Positions 1-9,274 of a stretch of 38,843 bases of DNA are shown piece after piece. Source of the DNA: an uncultured Gammaproteobacteria bacterium (lineage in GTDB: Bacteria; Pseudomonadota; Gammaproteobacteria; SZUA-140); assembly GCA_945787155.1 (NCBI GenBank), contig CALZHD010000009.1, forward strand, positions 1-38,843, read 5' to 3'. Within the stretch, counting starts at the first letter, position 1. Every line of letters starts with the position of its first letter. Position numbers and translations under genes: made by a program. The notes below the pieces were generated by a model. That model searched no databases and was not told the DNA's origin. It saw only the letters and a list, made by a program, of their open reading frames with translations.

Positions 1-1753
1 TTCGGTGCCGAGGCGGTGTAGTGGCGAGCTTTCCTCTGATACGCCGGCATAACGGCTGATCAGGTGCAGTGACGAGACCGGTACATAGAGCTTGTCACCG
101 CCGGCATATTCGAGCATCAGGTATTCGTTAATATGGCCACCGGCGTCGAGTGTCTGTAGTCCGAGATAGCGACCCACGCCGTGCTCTTCATGGACCACGG
201 GTGAGCCAACGGTCAACTCGGTGAGGTTTTTGATGACGGCTTCAACATCGCGGCCACGTTTCTTGCGACGGCGACGTTGCATCACCTGTTCGCCAAAAAG
301 TTGCGATTCGCAGATGACCGCTAGCTTACCCTGATCACGCTTGCCTTGATCACGCGGATCTGTTTCAAGCAGCATGCCTTCATCAAAGGGTGCAACAGTG
401 ATCGCCAGTGGTGCATCGCTCTGGATAAACTCAGCCCAGCTATCAAGCTGTTTAGGGTAACGCTCATGGTCACGCAACATCTCCAGCAGCGTCTCGCGTC
501 GCCCGGTGCTTTCGGTAGCGATCAGTATGCGCCCATCAAAACCGTCAAGAAACGTCAGCAGTGGGGCGAGTGGGTGAGGCGTGCGTGGTGGCAGGCTCAA
601 TTTAGGGGGTGCGCTGGTGGCAAAGTTATAGCTGCCTGTGCCCATCGATGCGCCAGCGTCTATCTCGCTGCGGCTCAACTGGATGTTGTCTTTTGTCAGC
701 AATTGCTGCGCTAACTGCTCAGGGTCAAGAAAGAGGTTGTGAGGTGCCAGTAGTGGACGCTCAAGGTCGTGGCGGCCCGATTCATAACGCTCGCCACATT
801 CCTGCCAGAACTTTTCGGCCGCTTCAATTGAGCCATTGGCGGTGATGATGAGGGTGTTTTTGGGCAGGTAGTCGAACAACGTCTGCGTCTGTTCAAAAAA
901 GAGCGGCAGGTAATATTCGATCCCGGCGGGCGCGAGCGCCTGCGTGACATCGCGATAGATCACACTCTGCTGCGGGTTACCTTCAAACTGCGAGCGGTAT
1001 TGTTGACGAAAGTGGGTGATGCCATCTTCGCTGAGGGGAAACTCCCGCGCAGGCATCAGGCGAATCTTGTCGATGTTCGCCAGCGTACGTTGAGTTTCGG
1101 GATCAAAGGTACGGATGGTTTCAATCTCGTCATCGAACAGGTCGATGCGGTAGGGGGTCTTGCAGCCCATCGGGAAGAGATCGAACAGTCCACCGCGTAC
1201 CGTGAACTCGCCATGTTCCATCACCTGAGAAACGTATCTGTATCCACTGTTGTCGAGGCGTTCACGCATCTGCTCGATGTTGAGTTTCTGGCCGACATCC
1301 AGCATCAGTGTGTTCGATTCAAGGTAGTCACGTGGCGGCAGCTGATGCATCAGCGTGCTGATCGGTACAATCACGATGCCGCGTGTCATCTGTGGCAACT
1401 GGTAGAGGACGCCGAGCCGCTCGGAGATGATGTCCTGATGCGGGGAAAAGTGATCGTAGGGCAGGGTCTCGTGATCGGGAAAGACCGAGACCGGCAGCGC
1501 AGGCTGCGTGGTATCACTGCCGAGATAAAAACGCAGCATCTGTGCGAGCGTCTCTTCGCCGTGGATGTCGGCGGTGATCACCATCAGTGGGCCGTCATGT
1601 TGCTGCGCGGCGCTGCTGATGGCAAGCGCGGCACTGCTGCCGTAAAGTTTCCCCCAGTTCAGGGTCGATAAACTTCGCTGGGATTTATCAGGGGATTTAT
1701 TCGCAGCTTGCGATGCGGGCAGCGGCGGTGAAAACGGGGTGATTGCACTCATT
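1..1753 (-). CDS. mfd: Transcription-repair coupling factor Mfd, N-terminal part (cut by window edge)
   Basis: The minus-strand frame from an ATG at 1753 stays open to the left edge, about 584 codons; it is missing from the ORF track because it has no stop in the window. Mfd displaces RNA polymerase stalled at DNA damage and recruits UvrA. The visible part contains the UvrB-like UvrA-binding module (for example FPDHETLPYDHFSPH and QVMEHGEFTVRGGLFDLFP) and then the CarD-like polymerase-interacting module, seen as VVHEEHGVGRYLGL and YAGGDKLYVPVSSL. The translocase motor domains would lie beyond position 1. The gene starts 106 bases after the lpxH stop, so it may have its own promoter. Identification rests on remembered family motifs and is firm; the start could be a few codons different. 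Confidence 0.95.
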
Positions 1754-1859
1754 TTGTTCTGCGACGGCACTCTTGAATTTGGCTGATACGGCGAATTTTA
1801 TTGCGGCTGATTATCGCATAATTTGCAACAGGGCGGGGTGGCTTTTGTGGTAGTGCTCT

Positions 1860-2582
1860 CTACAGTGGTAGTGATTCCAGCGTGAATTTCCCATTGCGAT
1901 GCTGCAACACACTGCCCTGGTGGTACCAGTCGCCGAGCACGGTGCGTTCGGCGTGCGTACCATCCAGTTCAAAGTGGTGTTGTGCCGGGCGATGGGTGTG
2001 GCCGTGGATCAGGTGATGAACGCCGTACTCTCGCATTGTCTTTTCGACGGCAGCCTGATTGACGTCCATGATTTCAGCGCTTTTTTCCTTTGAGCGGTTA
2101 CGGCTCTCTTCGCGAAACTGACTGGCAATCGCCATCCGCTTTTCGATCGAATGGCTAAGGAATTCGCTGCAAAAAGCGGGATCCCGTACTTGACGGCGAA
2201 AGGCCTGATAGTCGACATCATCGGTACAAAGTGTGTCGCCATGCATTAGTAATACGTTTGTGCCATCAAGCTCAATCACGACATGATCATCGATGAGCTG
2301 GGCGCCACTGACGCTGGCAAATTGATCGCCTAGCAGGAAGTCGCGATTACCGTGCATCAGATAAACGGCAATACCGTTCAGGTGCAGCTGTTGTAGCGCG
2401 TCGATCACTGGCTGACTGTGTTCATCCACGGCGTCATCGCCGATCCACGCCTCGAACAGGTCGCCGAGGATATAGAGCCTGTCACCCGGTTGTGGTCGTT
2501 GTTGCAGAAATGTGATAAACAACCGGGTGATGGCGGGACGACTGGCACAGAGGTGCAAGTCAGAGATAAAGAGGGTTGTCAT
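1860..2582 (-). CDS. lpxH: UDP-2,3-diacylglucosamine diphosphatase LpxH
   Basis: LpxH hydrolyses UDP-2,3-diacylglucosamine to lipid X and UMP at the inner membrane, an essential step of lipid A synthesis. The 240-residue length is normal. The calcineurin-like metal ligands are all visible: D8 and H10 in ISDLHLC, D41 in LGDLFEAWIGDD, the Asn in HGNRDFLLG, the His in LMHGDTLCTDD, and HGHTHRP near the C-terminus. The family signature AEIMDVNQ is also present. The gene follows the cyclophilin with a 21-base gap and is probably co-transcribed with it; ppiB and lpxH are also neighbours in E. coli. It indicates a Gram-negative outer membrane with lipid A. Confidence 0.96.
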   Translation of the reverse strand: MTTLFISDLHLCASRPAITRLFITFLQQRPQPGDRLYILGDLFEAWIGDDAVDEHSQPVIDALQQLHLNGIAVYLMHGNRDFLLGDQFASVSGAQLIDDHVVIELDGTNVLLMHGDTLCTDDVDYQAFRRQVRDPAFCSEFLSHSIEKRMAIASQFREESRNRSKEKSAEIMDVNQAAVEKTMREYGVHHLIHGHTHRPAQHHFELDGTHAERTVLGDWYHQGSVLQHRNGKFTLESLPL

Positions 2583-2603
2583 TGCAGATGGAGTTGGCCT
2601 TGT

Positions 2604-3206
2604 TTATTGTTCGATGCGGCTTATCTTCTCAATAATCACCATCTTTTTGGGCACATCACTTGGAAAAGGACCGCCACGACCGGTCTTCATTTTCTGGATA
2701 CGGTCGACCACGTCCATCCCTTTAATCACCTTGCCAAAGACGGCATATCCCCAGCCGCGTGAATTCTTCTGAGTGTGATTGAGGAAGTTGTTATCGACGA
2801 CATTGATAAAGAACTGCGCGCTGGCGGAGTGCGGCGCATTGGTGCGGGCCATCGCGATGGTACCACGATCATTTTTCAGACCGTTATCTGCCTCATTTGT
2901 AATGTTGTCGTGGGTGCTCTTTTTCTTGTAGGTTTGATCGAAACCGCCGCCCTGAATCATGAAATCAGGAATCACACGGTGATAGATAGAACCATCGTAA
3001 TAACCTTCGTCGACATAGCGCAGAAAATTTTTCACGGTGATGGGTGCCTTCGCTGCGTCCAGTACTAGCGTAATTTCGCCCATATTGGTTGTCATGAGCA
3101 CCTGAACCTTGTCATTAGCACTGGAATTGGCATTGGTCATGGTTGAAAAGGAGAGGGTGGCTGCCAGCATCGCAAAAACGGAGGTCTTCAAAAGTCGTTT
3201 AATCAT
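2604..3206 (-). CDS. Exported cyclophilin-type peptidyl-prolyl cis-trans isomerase
   Basis: A 200-residue cyclophilin that catalyses cis-trans isomerisation of proline peptide bonds. The first 27 residues look like a Sec signal peptide: basic MIKRLLK, then a hydrophobic stretch ending near TNANS, so the enzyme should act in the periplasm like PpiA. The catalytic core is intact: YHRVIPDFMIQGG with the active Arg, the SASAQFFINV motif, and VFGKVIKGMDVVD towards the end. It lies directly upstream of lpxH with 21 bases between them. The genomic position is that of cytoplasmic ppiB in E. coli, yet this copy appears exported. The signal peptide call is by eye. Confidence 0.93.
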   Translation of the reverse strand: MIKRLLKTSVFAMLAATLSFSTMTNANSSANDKVQVLMTTNMGEITLVLDAAKAPITVKNFLRYVDEGYYDGSIYHRVIPDFMIQGGGFDQTYKKKSTHDNITNEADNGLKNDRGTIAMARTNAPHSASAQFFINVVDNNFLNHTQKNSRGWGYAVFGKVIKGMDVVDRIQKMKTGRGGPFPSDVPKKMVIIEKISRIEQ

Positions 3207-3431
3207 TGTTCAATACCAGTTATTTGAATCGGAAAGGCCACATGATAAAGGGTTTGTTGGAGAGATAAAAGTGGTCTGTCGTGCATAAACCTTGACATAC
3301 CTCTCATTTCACCAGTTCTGCTTGCGCCTGTATTGGTGAAAATTGGTGTCCATTTGTGATGCAGCCTGCTTGCTGGTGATGCCATACCAAAGCAGCCGTT
3401 GTGATGAGAAATAACAGAAGCACGTTGGTGA

Positions 3432-6400
3432 TCAGGATTTGATCTGTTTGATAAATTCATCTGCGGGTAAGGGGTCTCCATACAAATATCCCTGCCCTTC
3501 ATCGCAACCAATTGCCTTGAGAAATTGTTGTTGTGCTTTGGTTTCTATACCTTCTGCGATCACCTTCAATTGAAGACTTTGTCCGAGCGCAACAATCGCG
3601 CGGGTGATGGCCTCATCGTTGGGGTCGTCAGGGATGTCTCGTACAAACGATTTGTCTATTTTTAATTTATCTAACGGCAGACGCTTGAGGTAACTGAGCG
3701 AAGAGTAACCCGTGCCGAAATCATCTACTGAGATCGATACGCCAAGTTGCTTGATCTCATCCAGCACTTTAATAGCCGACTCTGTCTTCTGCATGATATA
3801 ACTTTCAGTAATTTCCAGTTCGAGATGCTCCGGATTGAGACCCGAGTCGTTCAGTACCTGCTTTAATGTTGCTAAAAGATCGTGACGCTGGAATTGCAGG
3901 CCAGAGACATTAACCGCGATGCGATCTAGTATCAGACCACTATCCAGCCATTGTTGCATCTGCAGACAGGCGCTACGCAGCACCCATTCACCGATGGGTT
4001 CGATCAGACCGCACTCTTCAGCCAGGGGAATAAATCTGGTGGGGCCTACCAGTCCCATGTCTGGGTGTTGCCAGCGAATAAGTGCCTCAGCGCCGATCAG
4101 ACCCCCTGTTATTAATGAGTATTGCGGTTGGTAGTAAAGAATAAATTCATCTCTGCTCAATGCGCGGCGCAGCGCCGTTTCCAGTGTTAGTCGCTCAAAC
4201 ACTGCGGCGGTGAGTGCCGAAGTATAAAACTGATAATCATTACGACCATCTTCCTTGGCACGGTACATGGCAGCATCGGCATTCCTGACTAGGGTATTAC
4301 TGTCTTCACCATCTTGTGGGTAAAGGCTGATACCGATACTGACGGTCTGGTGTAACTCATGTCCGTCAATGACAAACGGGGCAAAGAAGGCCTCAGTGAT
4401 CTTTTGTGCCAGCTGCGCGGCATCTTGTGCTTCAGTGACTTCTTCGATGAGAATGATGAACTCGTCACCACCGAGGCGCGCCACGGTATCTTCCTTGCGC
4501 ACCAGGTGGGTGATTCGCTCGCCTGCATTTTGCAATAAGGCGTCGCCAACCGGATGGCCAAGGCTGTCATTGATATTCTTGAAACGGTCCAGGTCAAGAA
4601 AGAATACTGCAACCAGCTGATCTTCTCGCTGAGCACGTTGCAAGGCATGCTCCAGTCGATCATAAAATAACACGCGGTTTGGAAGACTGGTCAGCGGATC
4701 ATGGTGGGCGAGAAAGTCGAGTTGTTCCTGTGACCGTTTGATGCTGGAGATGTCTGAAAATACCGAAACATAATTTGTCAGATTGCCATCACTATCATGC
4801 ACGGCGCTGATGGTTGACCAGGCAGGGAAGATCTCGCCATTTTTACGCCGATCCCAAATTTCGCCTTGCCACATGCCGGTTGATTCAATCGCCGCCCACA
4901 TGGCGCCGTAAAAGTCTCGTTGATGTTTTTCAGACTTTAGCAGGCGAGGGCTTTGGCCCAGGGCCTCTTCTTCACTGTAACCGGTGATCTCTGTGAAGGC
5001 GCAATTAACGGCGATGATTTGATTGTCAGCATTGGTGACGATGACTGCTTCCGCAGTGTTTTTTACCACAGTTGCCAGCTGTTGCAGCTCAATTTCTGCT
5101 TTTTTACGCTCGGTGATATCGCGAGCGCTGACGATTAAGGTGGTTACCTGAATCTGGTCTTTAATGGGGCCAACATGGGCCTCAAAATAACGGCAGTTTC
5201 CGTCCTTGTCACAATACTCTGTTTCATAGCGATCTGGTTTGCCGCTATCGAGTACCCGTTGAAAACAGGCTTGTGCATGGGGTCTGAATTTTTCCGGAAT
5301 ATAGCTGTTAATCGGCGTGCCGATGACTTGCTCGGCTGTTAAGTCCGGCACGGTATGGTTGATAAACAGGATAATGCCTTCGGGGTCAATCATCATGATG
5401 TGGTCAGGTGAGTAACGAGTAATGGAGCGCCACCTTTCTTCAGAGACTTTTAGTGCCTGCTCGGTGAGTACGCGTGTTGTAACATCTTGTGTGGTGCCAA
5501 CTAAACGTAAGGGCTTGTCATTAGTATCATATTCAGTTTCGCATCTAGTGTGGACATGTTTTACTGTCCTATCTTTCAATAACAGACGATGAATGACTTC
5601 ATAAGGCGTTTTGTTTTTTAGCGATCTGACATATTCAGTCTTGACCAGGTCACGGTCATCGGGATGTACTATTGCCAAAAAGTCTTGATAAGAGTAAGTG
5701 CTGCGCTCGTTGACCTGGATACCAAATATTCGACAAACCTCGTCAGAGCAGACCCCTTGATTATTGCTCAGGTCTAACTCCCAGCTACCCAGTTGGGCAA
5801 TACGCTGTGCCTCTGCCAGGCTGGTTTCACTGCGCGTTAAATCTGCAACGGTAAGCTGGACGCTTAAGGCTTCTGTGAGTCGTTGGCCAATTTCGTTAAA
5901 CAGTCTTACTTCATCATCTGTGAAGAGATGGGGCTCTGCGCAATGATGCAGACCCAGCAACCACGGCTTGCCTGTTTTCAGATGAAGGGCCATGGTTAAT
6001 TGTGACTGAATGGAAAATTCTTGTGCCATGCGGGGAAGTGCATGTGGCGACTGCGGGTCATATCTAACCACTGAATTTTTTTGCAATGCTGTTCTGAAGA
6101 CTTCAGCCACTTCTGGATCCATCGGCGTCTCTTTCCCGCTTGCATGGATTCCAGGCCACTCCGGCCGTGTACGCTCCATGGGCACATGCCAGTTAGGGGC
6201 GTCGGGATCACATGGGAAAAGAATCCAGGCGCGATCGCATTCAAAAATGTCCAGTATCTCGTCCAGCACGCTGCCGAGCATGTCATCTATGTTGCTCTTC
6301 AGGGCTAGATGGCTGATGTGCTCGATGGCATTCAGGTGATGCAGCTGTGTCTGAATCGTTTGTTCAGCTTGCCTGCGCTCAGTGATATCACGTATGACAC

Positions 6401-7760
6401 TGACAAAAGCGGTTCGTTGTCCGGAATCACTCTTTATTTCGGTGACGCTGTTTTCAGTCGGAAAGAGCTCGCCATTTTTTCTTTTTAATTGAAATTCGGT
6501 GTGGAAAACTGTGGCCTTGGCAAGATCGGCCGTCAGATTTTTCTTAAACTGTTCATAACATTCGTGATTCTGGTGTAGTAATTCAATGTGCTGGCCTATC
6601 ACTTCGTCCCTGGAATAACCGAATATCCTTTCGACGGCCTGATTGCAGGAAATGATCTGGCGGCTTTCTGCATCGACAACGCAGACTGCTTCAGACAGAC
6701 TGGCAAAGGTGGCTTCGAGCAGGTAGTTGAGTTCGTCAAGGTGCTGAGTCCTTTGTTTAACCTTTTCTTCAAGTTTATTACGCGCCTCTCGCAGTTCCTC
6801 TTCGTTGCGTTTGAGGGCGGTGATGTCACGGGCTTGCGCCATAAGATAGATATCTGTTTCATCCCTGTGAAATGAAAAGCCAAGATCTACCGGAAAAGTA
6901 CTGCCATCCTTGTGTCGGTGAACACCTTCAAATTTGATCGGGTGGCCATCTTCGATACTGTGCCAGGCCTGCTCAATTCTCTCATGTGAAGCCGTGTCGG
7001 AAATGTCGAACACAGAGAGTGACAATAATTCTGCGCGGGTGTAACCAAGACTTGAGCAGGTCGCCTGGTTAACGTCGTTTATCTTGCCATCCCTGCTGAC
7101 CAGAAACAGTGCATCGGGCGAATTTTCAACATAGGAACGAAACTTCTGCTCGCTTGCGTGCAATTGCTTCAATAATTGGTCACGCGCAGTGTTCGCCTGA
7201 TGCACATTGATGATCTGGGCATAGGTTTCTAACAGCGGTTTCAGGTAGTCGATAATCGATGAGTCATAACCGCCGGGGCGATTGGCAACACCAATCATGC
7301 CACTGTGTTGCTTGCCAAAAAAGACAGGCAGGCCGAGAAATGTTTTTAGTATAGGATGCCCTTTGGGTGTGCCGTTGCCGCGTTGGTCATTGGTTGGGTC
7401 ATTGGCGATTAGCGCTTCGCCGCTGCTGATTACCCTGCCAAATAAAGTGTTGAGATTGTTGAATTCAAGCCCCTCAGGCGCATGGGCCTGATAAAAGGCA
7501 CGGCTTTCATCATTCCAGGCAATATTGCTTATGGCGTGGGTTTTTAGATAGGGTAGGCCATCTTCTTGATAGAGGATTTCACCAATAAAACCATTTTCAC
7601 TCTGCGTGAGTTCGAGAAAATCTTTCAGCAGGCTGTCAAACAGCTGATGTGGGTCTACGTTGCTTATAAGGTGTTGCTGCGCTCGACTGATGGCTTTCAG
7701 GAGCGCATTGCTTTGTTCGAGGCTGAGCTTATCCGGTTCTGTTTGTCCTGCGGTTGGCAT
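3432..7760 (-). CDS. Multi-PAS/GAF sensor with GGDEF and EAL domains (c-di-GMP turnover)
   Basis: A 1442-residue protein predicted to make and/or break cyclic di-GMP. From the N-terminus I read a GAF domain (about 39-185), PAS (205-315), a short coiled segment, PAS (345-462), a second GAF (480-635), three PAS domains (about 655-765, 775-885, 895-1005), GGDEF (1015-1175) and EAL (1195-1440). The PAS junctions show the usual DITERxxAE linkers. GGDEF is intact at about 1097-1101 and is preceded five residues upstream by RKED, a good inhibitory I-site. The EAL domain keeps AEALIRW, ITES, DDFGTGYSS and AEGIET, so both activities look possible. No transmembrane segment is evident, suggesting a cytoplasmic sensor. 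It appears monocistronic, so its input signal cannot be read from the neighbours. Confidence 0.95.
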   Translation of the reverse strand: MPTAGQTEPDKLSLEQSNALLKAISRAQQHLISNVDPHQLFDSLLKDFLELTQSENGFIGEILYQEDGLPYLKTHAISNIAWNDESRAFYQAHAPEGLEFNNLNTLFGRVISSGEALIANDPTNDQRGNGTPKGHPILKTFLGLPVFFGKQHSGMIGVANRPGGYDSSIIDYLKPLLETYAQIINVHQANTARDQLLKQLHASEQKFRSYVENSPDALFLVSRDGKINDVNQATCSSLGYTRAELLSLSVFDISDTASHERIEQAWHSIEDGHPIKFEGVHRHKDGSTFPVDLGFSFHRDETDIYLMAQARDITALKRNEEELREARNKLEEKVKQRTQHLDELNYLLEATFASLSEAVCVVDAESRQIISCNQAVERIFGYSRDEVIGQHIELLHQNHECYEQFKKNLTADLAKATVFHTEFQLKRKNGELFPTENSVTEIKSDSGQRTAFVSVIRDITERRQAEQTIQTQLHHLNAIEHISHLALKSNIDDMLGSVLDEILDIFECDRAWILFPCDPDAPNWHVPMERTRPEWPGIHASGKETPMDPEVAEVFRTALQKNSVVRYDPQSPHALPRMAQEFSIQSQLTMALHLKTGKPWLLGLHHCAEPHLFTDDEVRLFNEIGQRLTEALSVQLTVADLTRSETSLAEAQRIAQLGSWELDLSNNQGVCSDEVCRIFGIQVNERSTYSYQDFLAIVHPDDRDLVKTEYVRSLKNKTPYEVIHRLLLKDRTVKHVHTRCETEYDTNDKPLRLVGTTQDVTTRVLTEQALKVSEERWRSITRYSPDHIMMIDPEGIILFINHTVPDLTAEQVIGTPINSYIPEKFRPHAQACFQRVLDSGKPDRYETEYCDKDGNCRYFEAHVGPIKDQIQVTTLIVSARDITERKKAEIELQQLATVVKNTAEAVIVTNADNQIIAVNCAFTEITGYSEEEALGQSPRLLKSEKHQRDFYGAMWAAIESTGMWQGEIWDRRKNGEIFPAWSTISAVHDSDGNLTNYVSVFSDISSIKRSQEQLDFLAHHDPLTSLPNRVLFYDRLEHALQRAQREDQLVAVFFLDLDRFKNINDSLGHPVGDALLQNAGERITHLVRKEDTVARLGGDEFIILIEEVTEAQDAAQLAQKITEAFFAPFVIDGHELHQTVSIGISLYPQDGEDSNTLVRNADAAMYRAKEDGRNDYQFYTSALTAAVFERLTLETALRRALSRDEFILYYQPQYSLITGGLIGAEALIRWQHPDMGLVGPTRFIPLAEECGLIEPIGEWVLRSACLQMQQWLDSGLILDRIAVNVSGLQFQRHDLLATLKQVLNDSGLNPEHLELEITESYIMQKTESAIKVLDEIKQLGVSISVDDFGTGYSSLSYLKRLPLDKLKIDKSFVRDIPDDPNDEAITRAIVALGQSLQLKVIAEGIETKAQQQFLKAIGCDEGQGYLYGDPLPADEFIKQIKS

Positions 7761-8043
7761 GCATTCTCCGACTAAACACTATACGATATTTTCTTTTACC
7801 TGCGCCCACCTGAGTTGAATTCGTTTGAAAAATATATTTGGTTTATTCGTTCATCCTAGTCTTTTATTCGGGCCTTCGCAAACCCCTCTATTGACGTGTT
7901 ATAGATAAGGTTATTGCCAGGTTTATTTGTAATTTGGATGTAATAATCCAGCCGCAAAATAGAGAGTAGTGACGATCAGTTCAAACAGGTTTAATCTTGC
8001 TTCTGTTCGACATTGATAATTAGACTATTGTTTTGAAAGAAAT
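7761..8043. other. Intergenic region between the GGDEF/EAL gene and the kynureninase-like gene
   Basis: This 283-base AT-rich stretch lies upstream of the minus-strand sensor gene and downstream of the minus-strand kynureninase-like gene, so it should hold the sensor's promoter and the kyn transcript end. I saw no convincing hairpin with a T-tract, no RNA gene and no ORF worth calling. Confidence 0.5.
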
Positions 8044-9270
8044 TTATTTTTTGAGAAACAGATGCTTATTGATCTTTTTTCCAACAACTTCAGCAAATAG
8101 CTCCATCGCATTAAGTAGCTGCTGATCGTTGAGATACGGTGCAGGGCCCAGTCGTAGTGTGTCGCCGCGACTATCACAATAAAACTGCCGTGCATGTAGT
8201 GCCTGGGTCAATGCGGCAGCATGAGGTGAGTGGAGTGCGATAAAGCCACCTCGTTGTGGCTGCGAAATCGTGTGGTCACGACAGATGAAGTCGGGGGGAA
8301 GGTCGAGCGCGTCGAATCGGGCCAGTAACAAGGCGGTCTGATATTGATTGATTTCGCGCAGTAACAGCGGGTCGAGGCCATTGCTGGCAAAGAATTCGAA
8401 GACCTTTGCGGCACGGTAATGGCTGGTCGGGTCATAAGTCGCTCCGGCAAAGCGTTGCCCACCATCGCCATAGTTCACCTGATGATCATGATTGCCATTG
8501 AGCGACTCAAAGTCCGCATACCAGCCGGTGATGAGCGGACGTAGTTGACAGCCTGGCGGGATTCGCAGAAAGCAGTTGCCTTCGCCGAGTTGGCAGTACT
8601 TATAACCACCGCCCACCATATAGGCCTGTTCCAGTCCTTCACGTGCAATATCAAACGGGACCACGTTGAGGTGGTGATAGGTATCGACCAGCAACTCTGC
8701 GCCCTGTTGGCGGCAGGCCGACATCACTTCGCTGAGTCCATTGCATATCTGTCCGCTATTGTAGAAGACCGATGAGACCAGCACGGCCGCGGTGATCGCA
8801 TTGACCTCGCTGGCAAGTCGTTCTGTAAAGGTTTCATGCGGCTGGCTTTCGACACGTACAATCTCGACCCCTTCTTCAGTAAGGCGATCAAGCTGGCGAC
8901 GGATCGAATGAAACTCACTGTCGCTGGTAACGAGTCTGGGTCTGTTTTTGAGATCCAGCGCGGAGAGAAAACGGACGACCAATGTATGGGTGTTTTCTGC
9001 AAGGGCATAGTCACCATCACTATCGTTTAGCAGACGCGAAAACCCCTGTTCAACCTGGCGTGCCTTCTCAAAGGCGAATTGCCATTTATCATCGAGGTGT
9101 GTGGCCGCATCAAACCACGCCTCTTTGACCCCATCAAAGGCAACATCGGGCCATGCCTGATGTGAGTGACCTGTGAGCAACAGGCGTTTGTCTACTCGAA
9201 ATTGGGCGTAGTGCGGCGCAATCGGATTGGTATCACGCTGGAAATCGACTGCACTCAATTTCTTTGGCAT
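8044..9270 (-). CDS. kynU: Kynureninase-like PLP enzyme
   Basis: A fold-type I PLP enzyme of the class V aminotransferase/kynureninase group, about 408 residues from the chosen start. Kynureninase cleaves kynurenine to anthranilate and alanine. The PLP lysine is in GGGYKYCQLGEGNCFL, comparable with the kynureninase YKY motif, and a DxxH motif (VDTYHHL) precedes it. The ORF-track start at 9393 lies inside kynA and gives an unrelated leader; the ATG at 9270 (MPKKLSAVDF) begins 4 bases after the kynA stop and fits the family. Pairing with kynA supports tryptophan degradation, but the sequence is divergent from textbook KynU, so activity on a related substrate is possible. No kynurenine formamidase gene is in the window. 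Confidence 0.8.
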   Translation of the reverse strand: MPKKLSAVDFQRDTNPIAPHYAQFRVDKRLLLTGHSHQAWPDVAFDGVKEAWFDAATHLDDKWQFAFEKARQVEQGFSRLLNDSDGDYALAENTHTLVVRFLSALDLKNRPRLVTSDSEFHSIRRQLDRLTEEGVEIVRVESQPHETFTERLASEVNAITAAVLVSSVFYNSGQICNGLSEVMSACRQQGAELLVDTYHHLNVVPFDIAREGLEQAYMVGGGYKYCQLGEGNCFLRIPPGCQLRPLITGWYADFESLNGNHDHQVNYGDGGQRFAGATYDPTSHYRAAKVFEFFASNGLDPLLLREINQYQTALLLARFDALDLPPDFICRDHTISQPQRGGFIALHSPHAAALTQALHARQFYCDSRGDTLRLGPAPYLNDQQLLNAMELFAEVVGKKINKHLFLKK

Positions 9271-9274
9271 GGCG

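Noticed and set aside
1000-1671. 223-residue plus-strand ORF in the track
   Set aside because: It is antisense to the mfd coding frame, whose protein matches Mfd throughout; the ORF has no recognisable motif.
3203-3511. 102-residue minus-strand ORF between the cyclophilin and the GGDEF/EAL gene
   Set aside because: It overlaps the 3' end of the sensor gene in another frame and the cyclophilin start, and its composition looks random. I treat the 225-base gap as the cyclophilin's upstream region.
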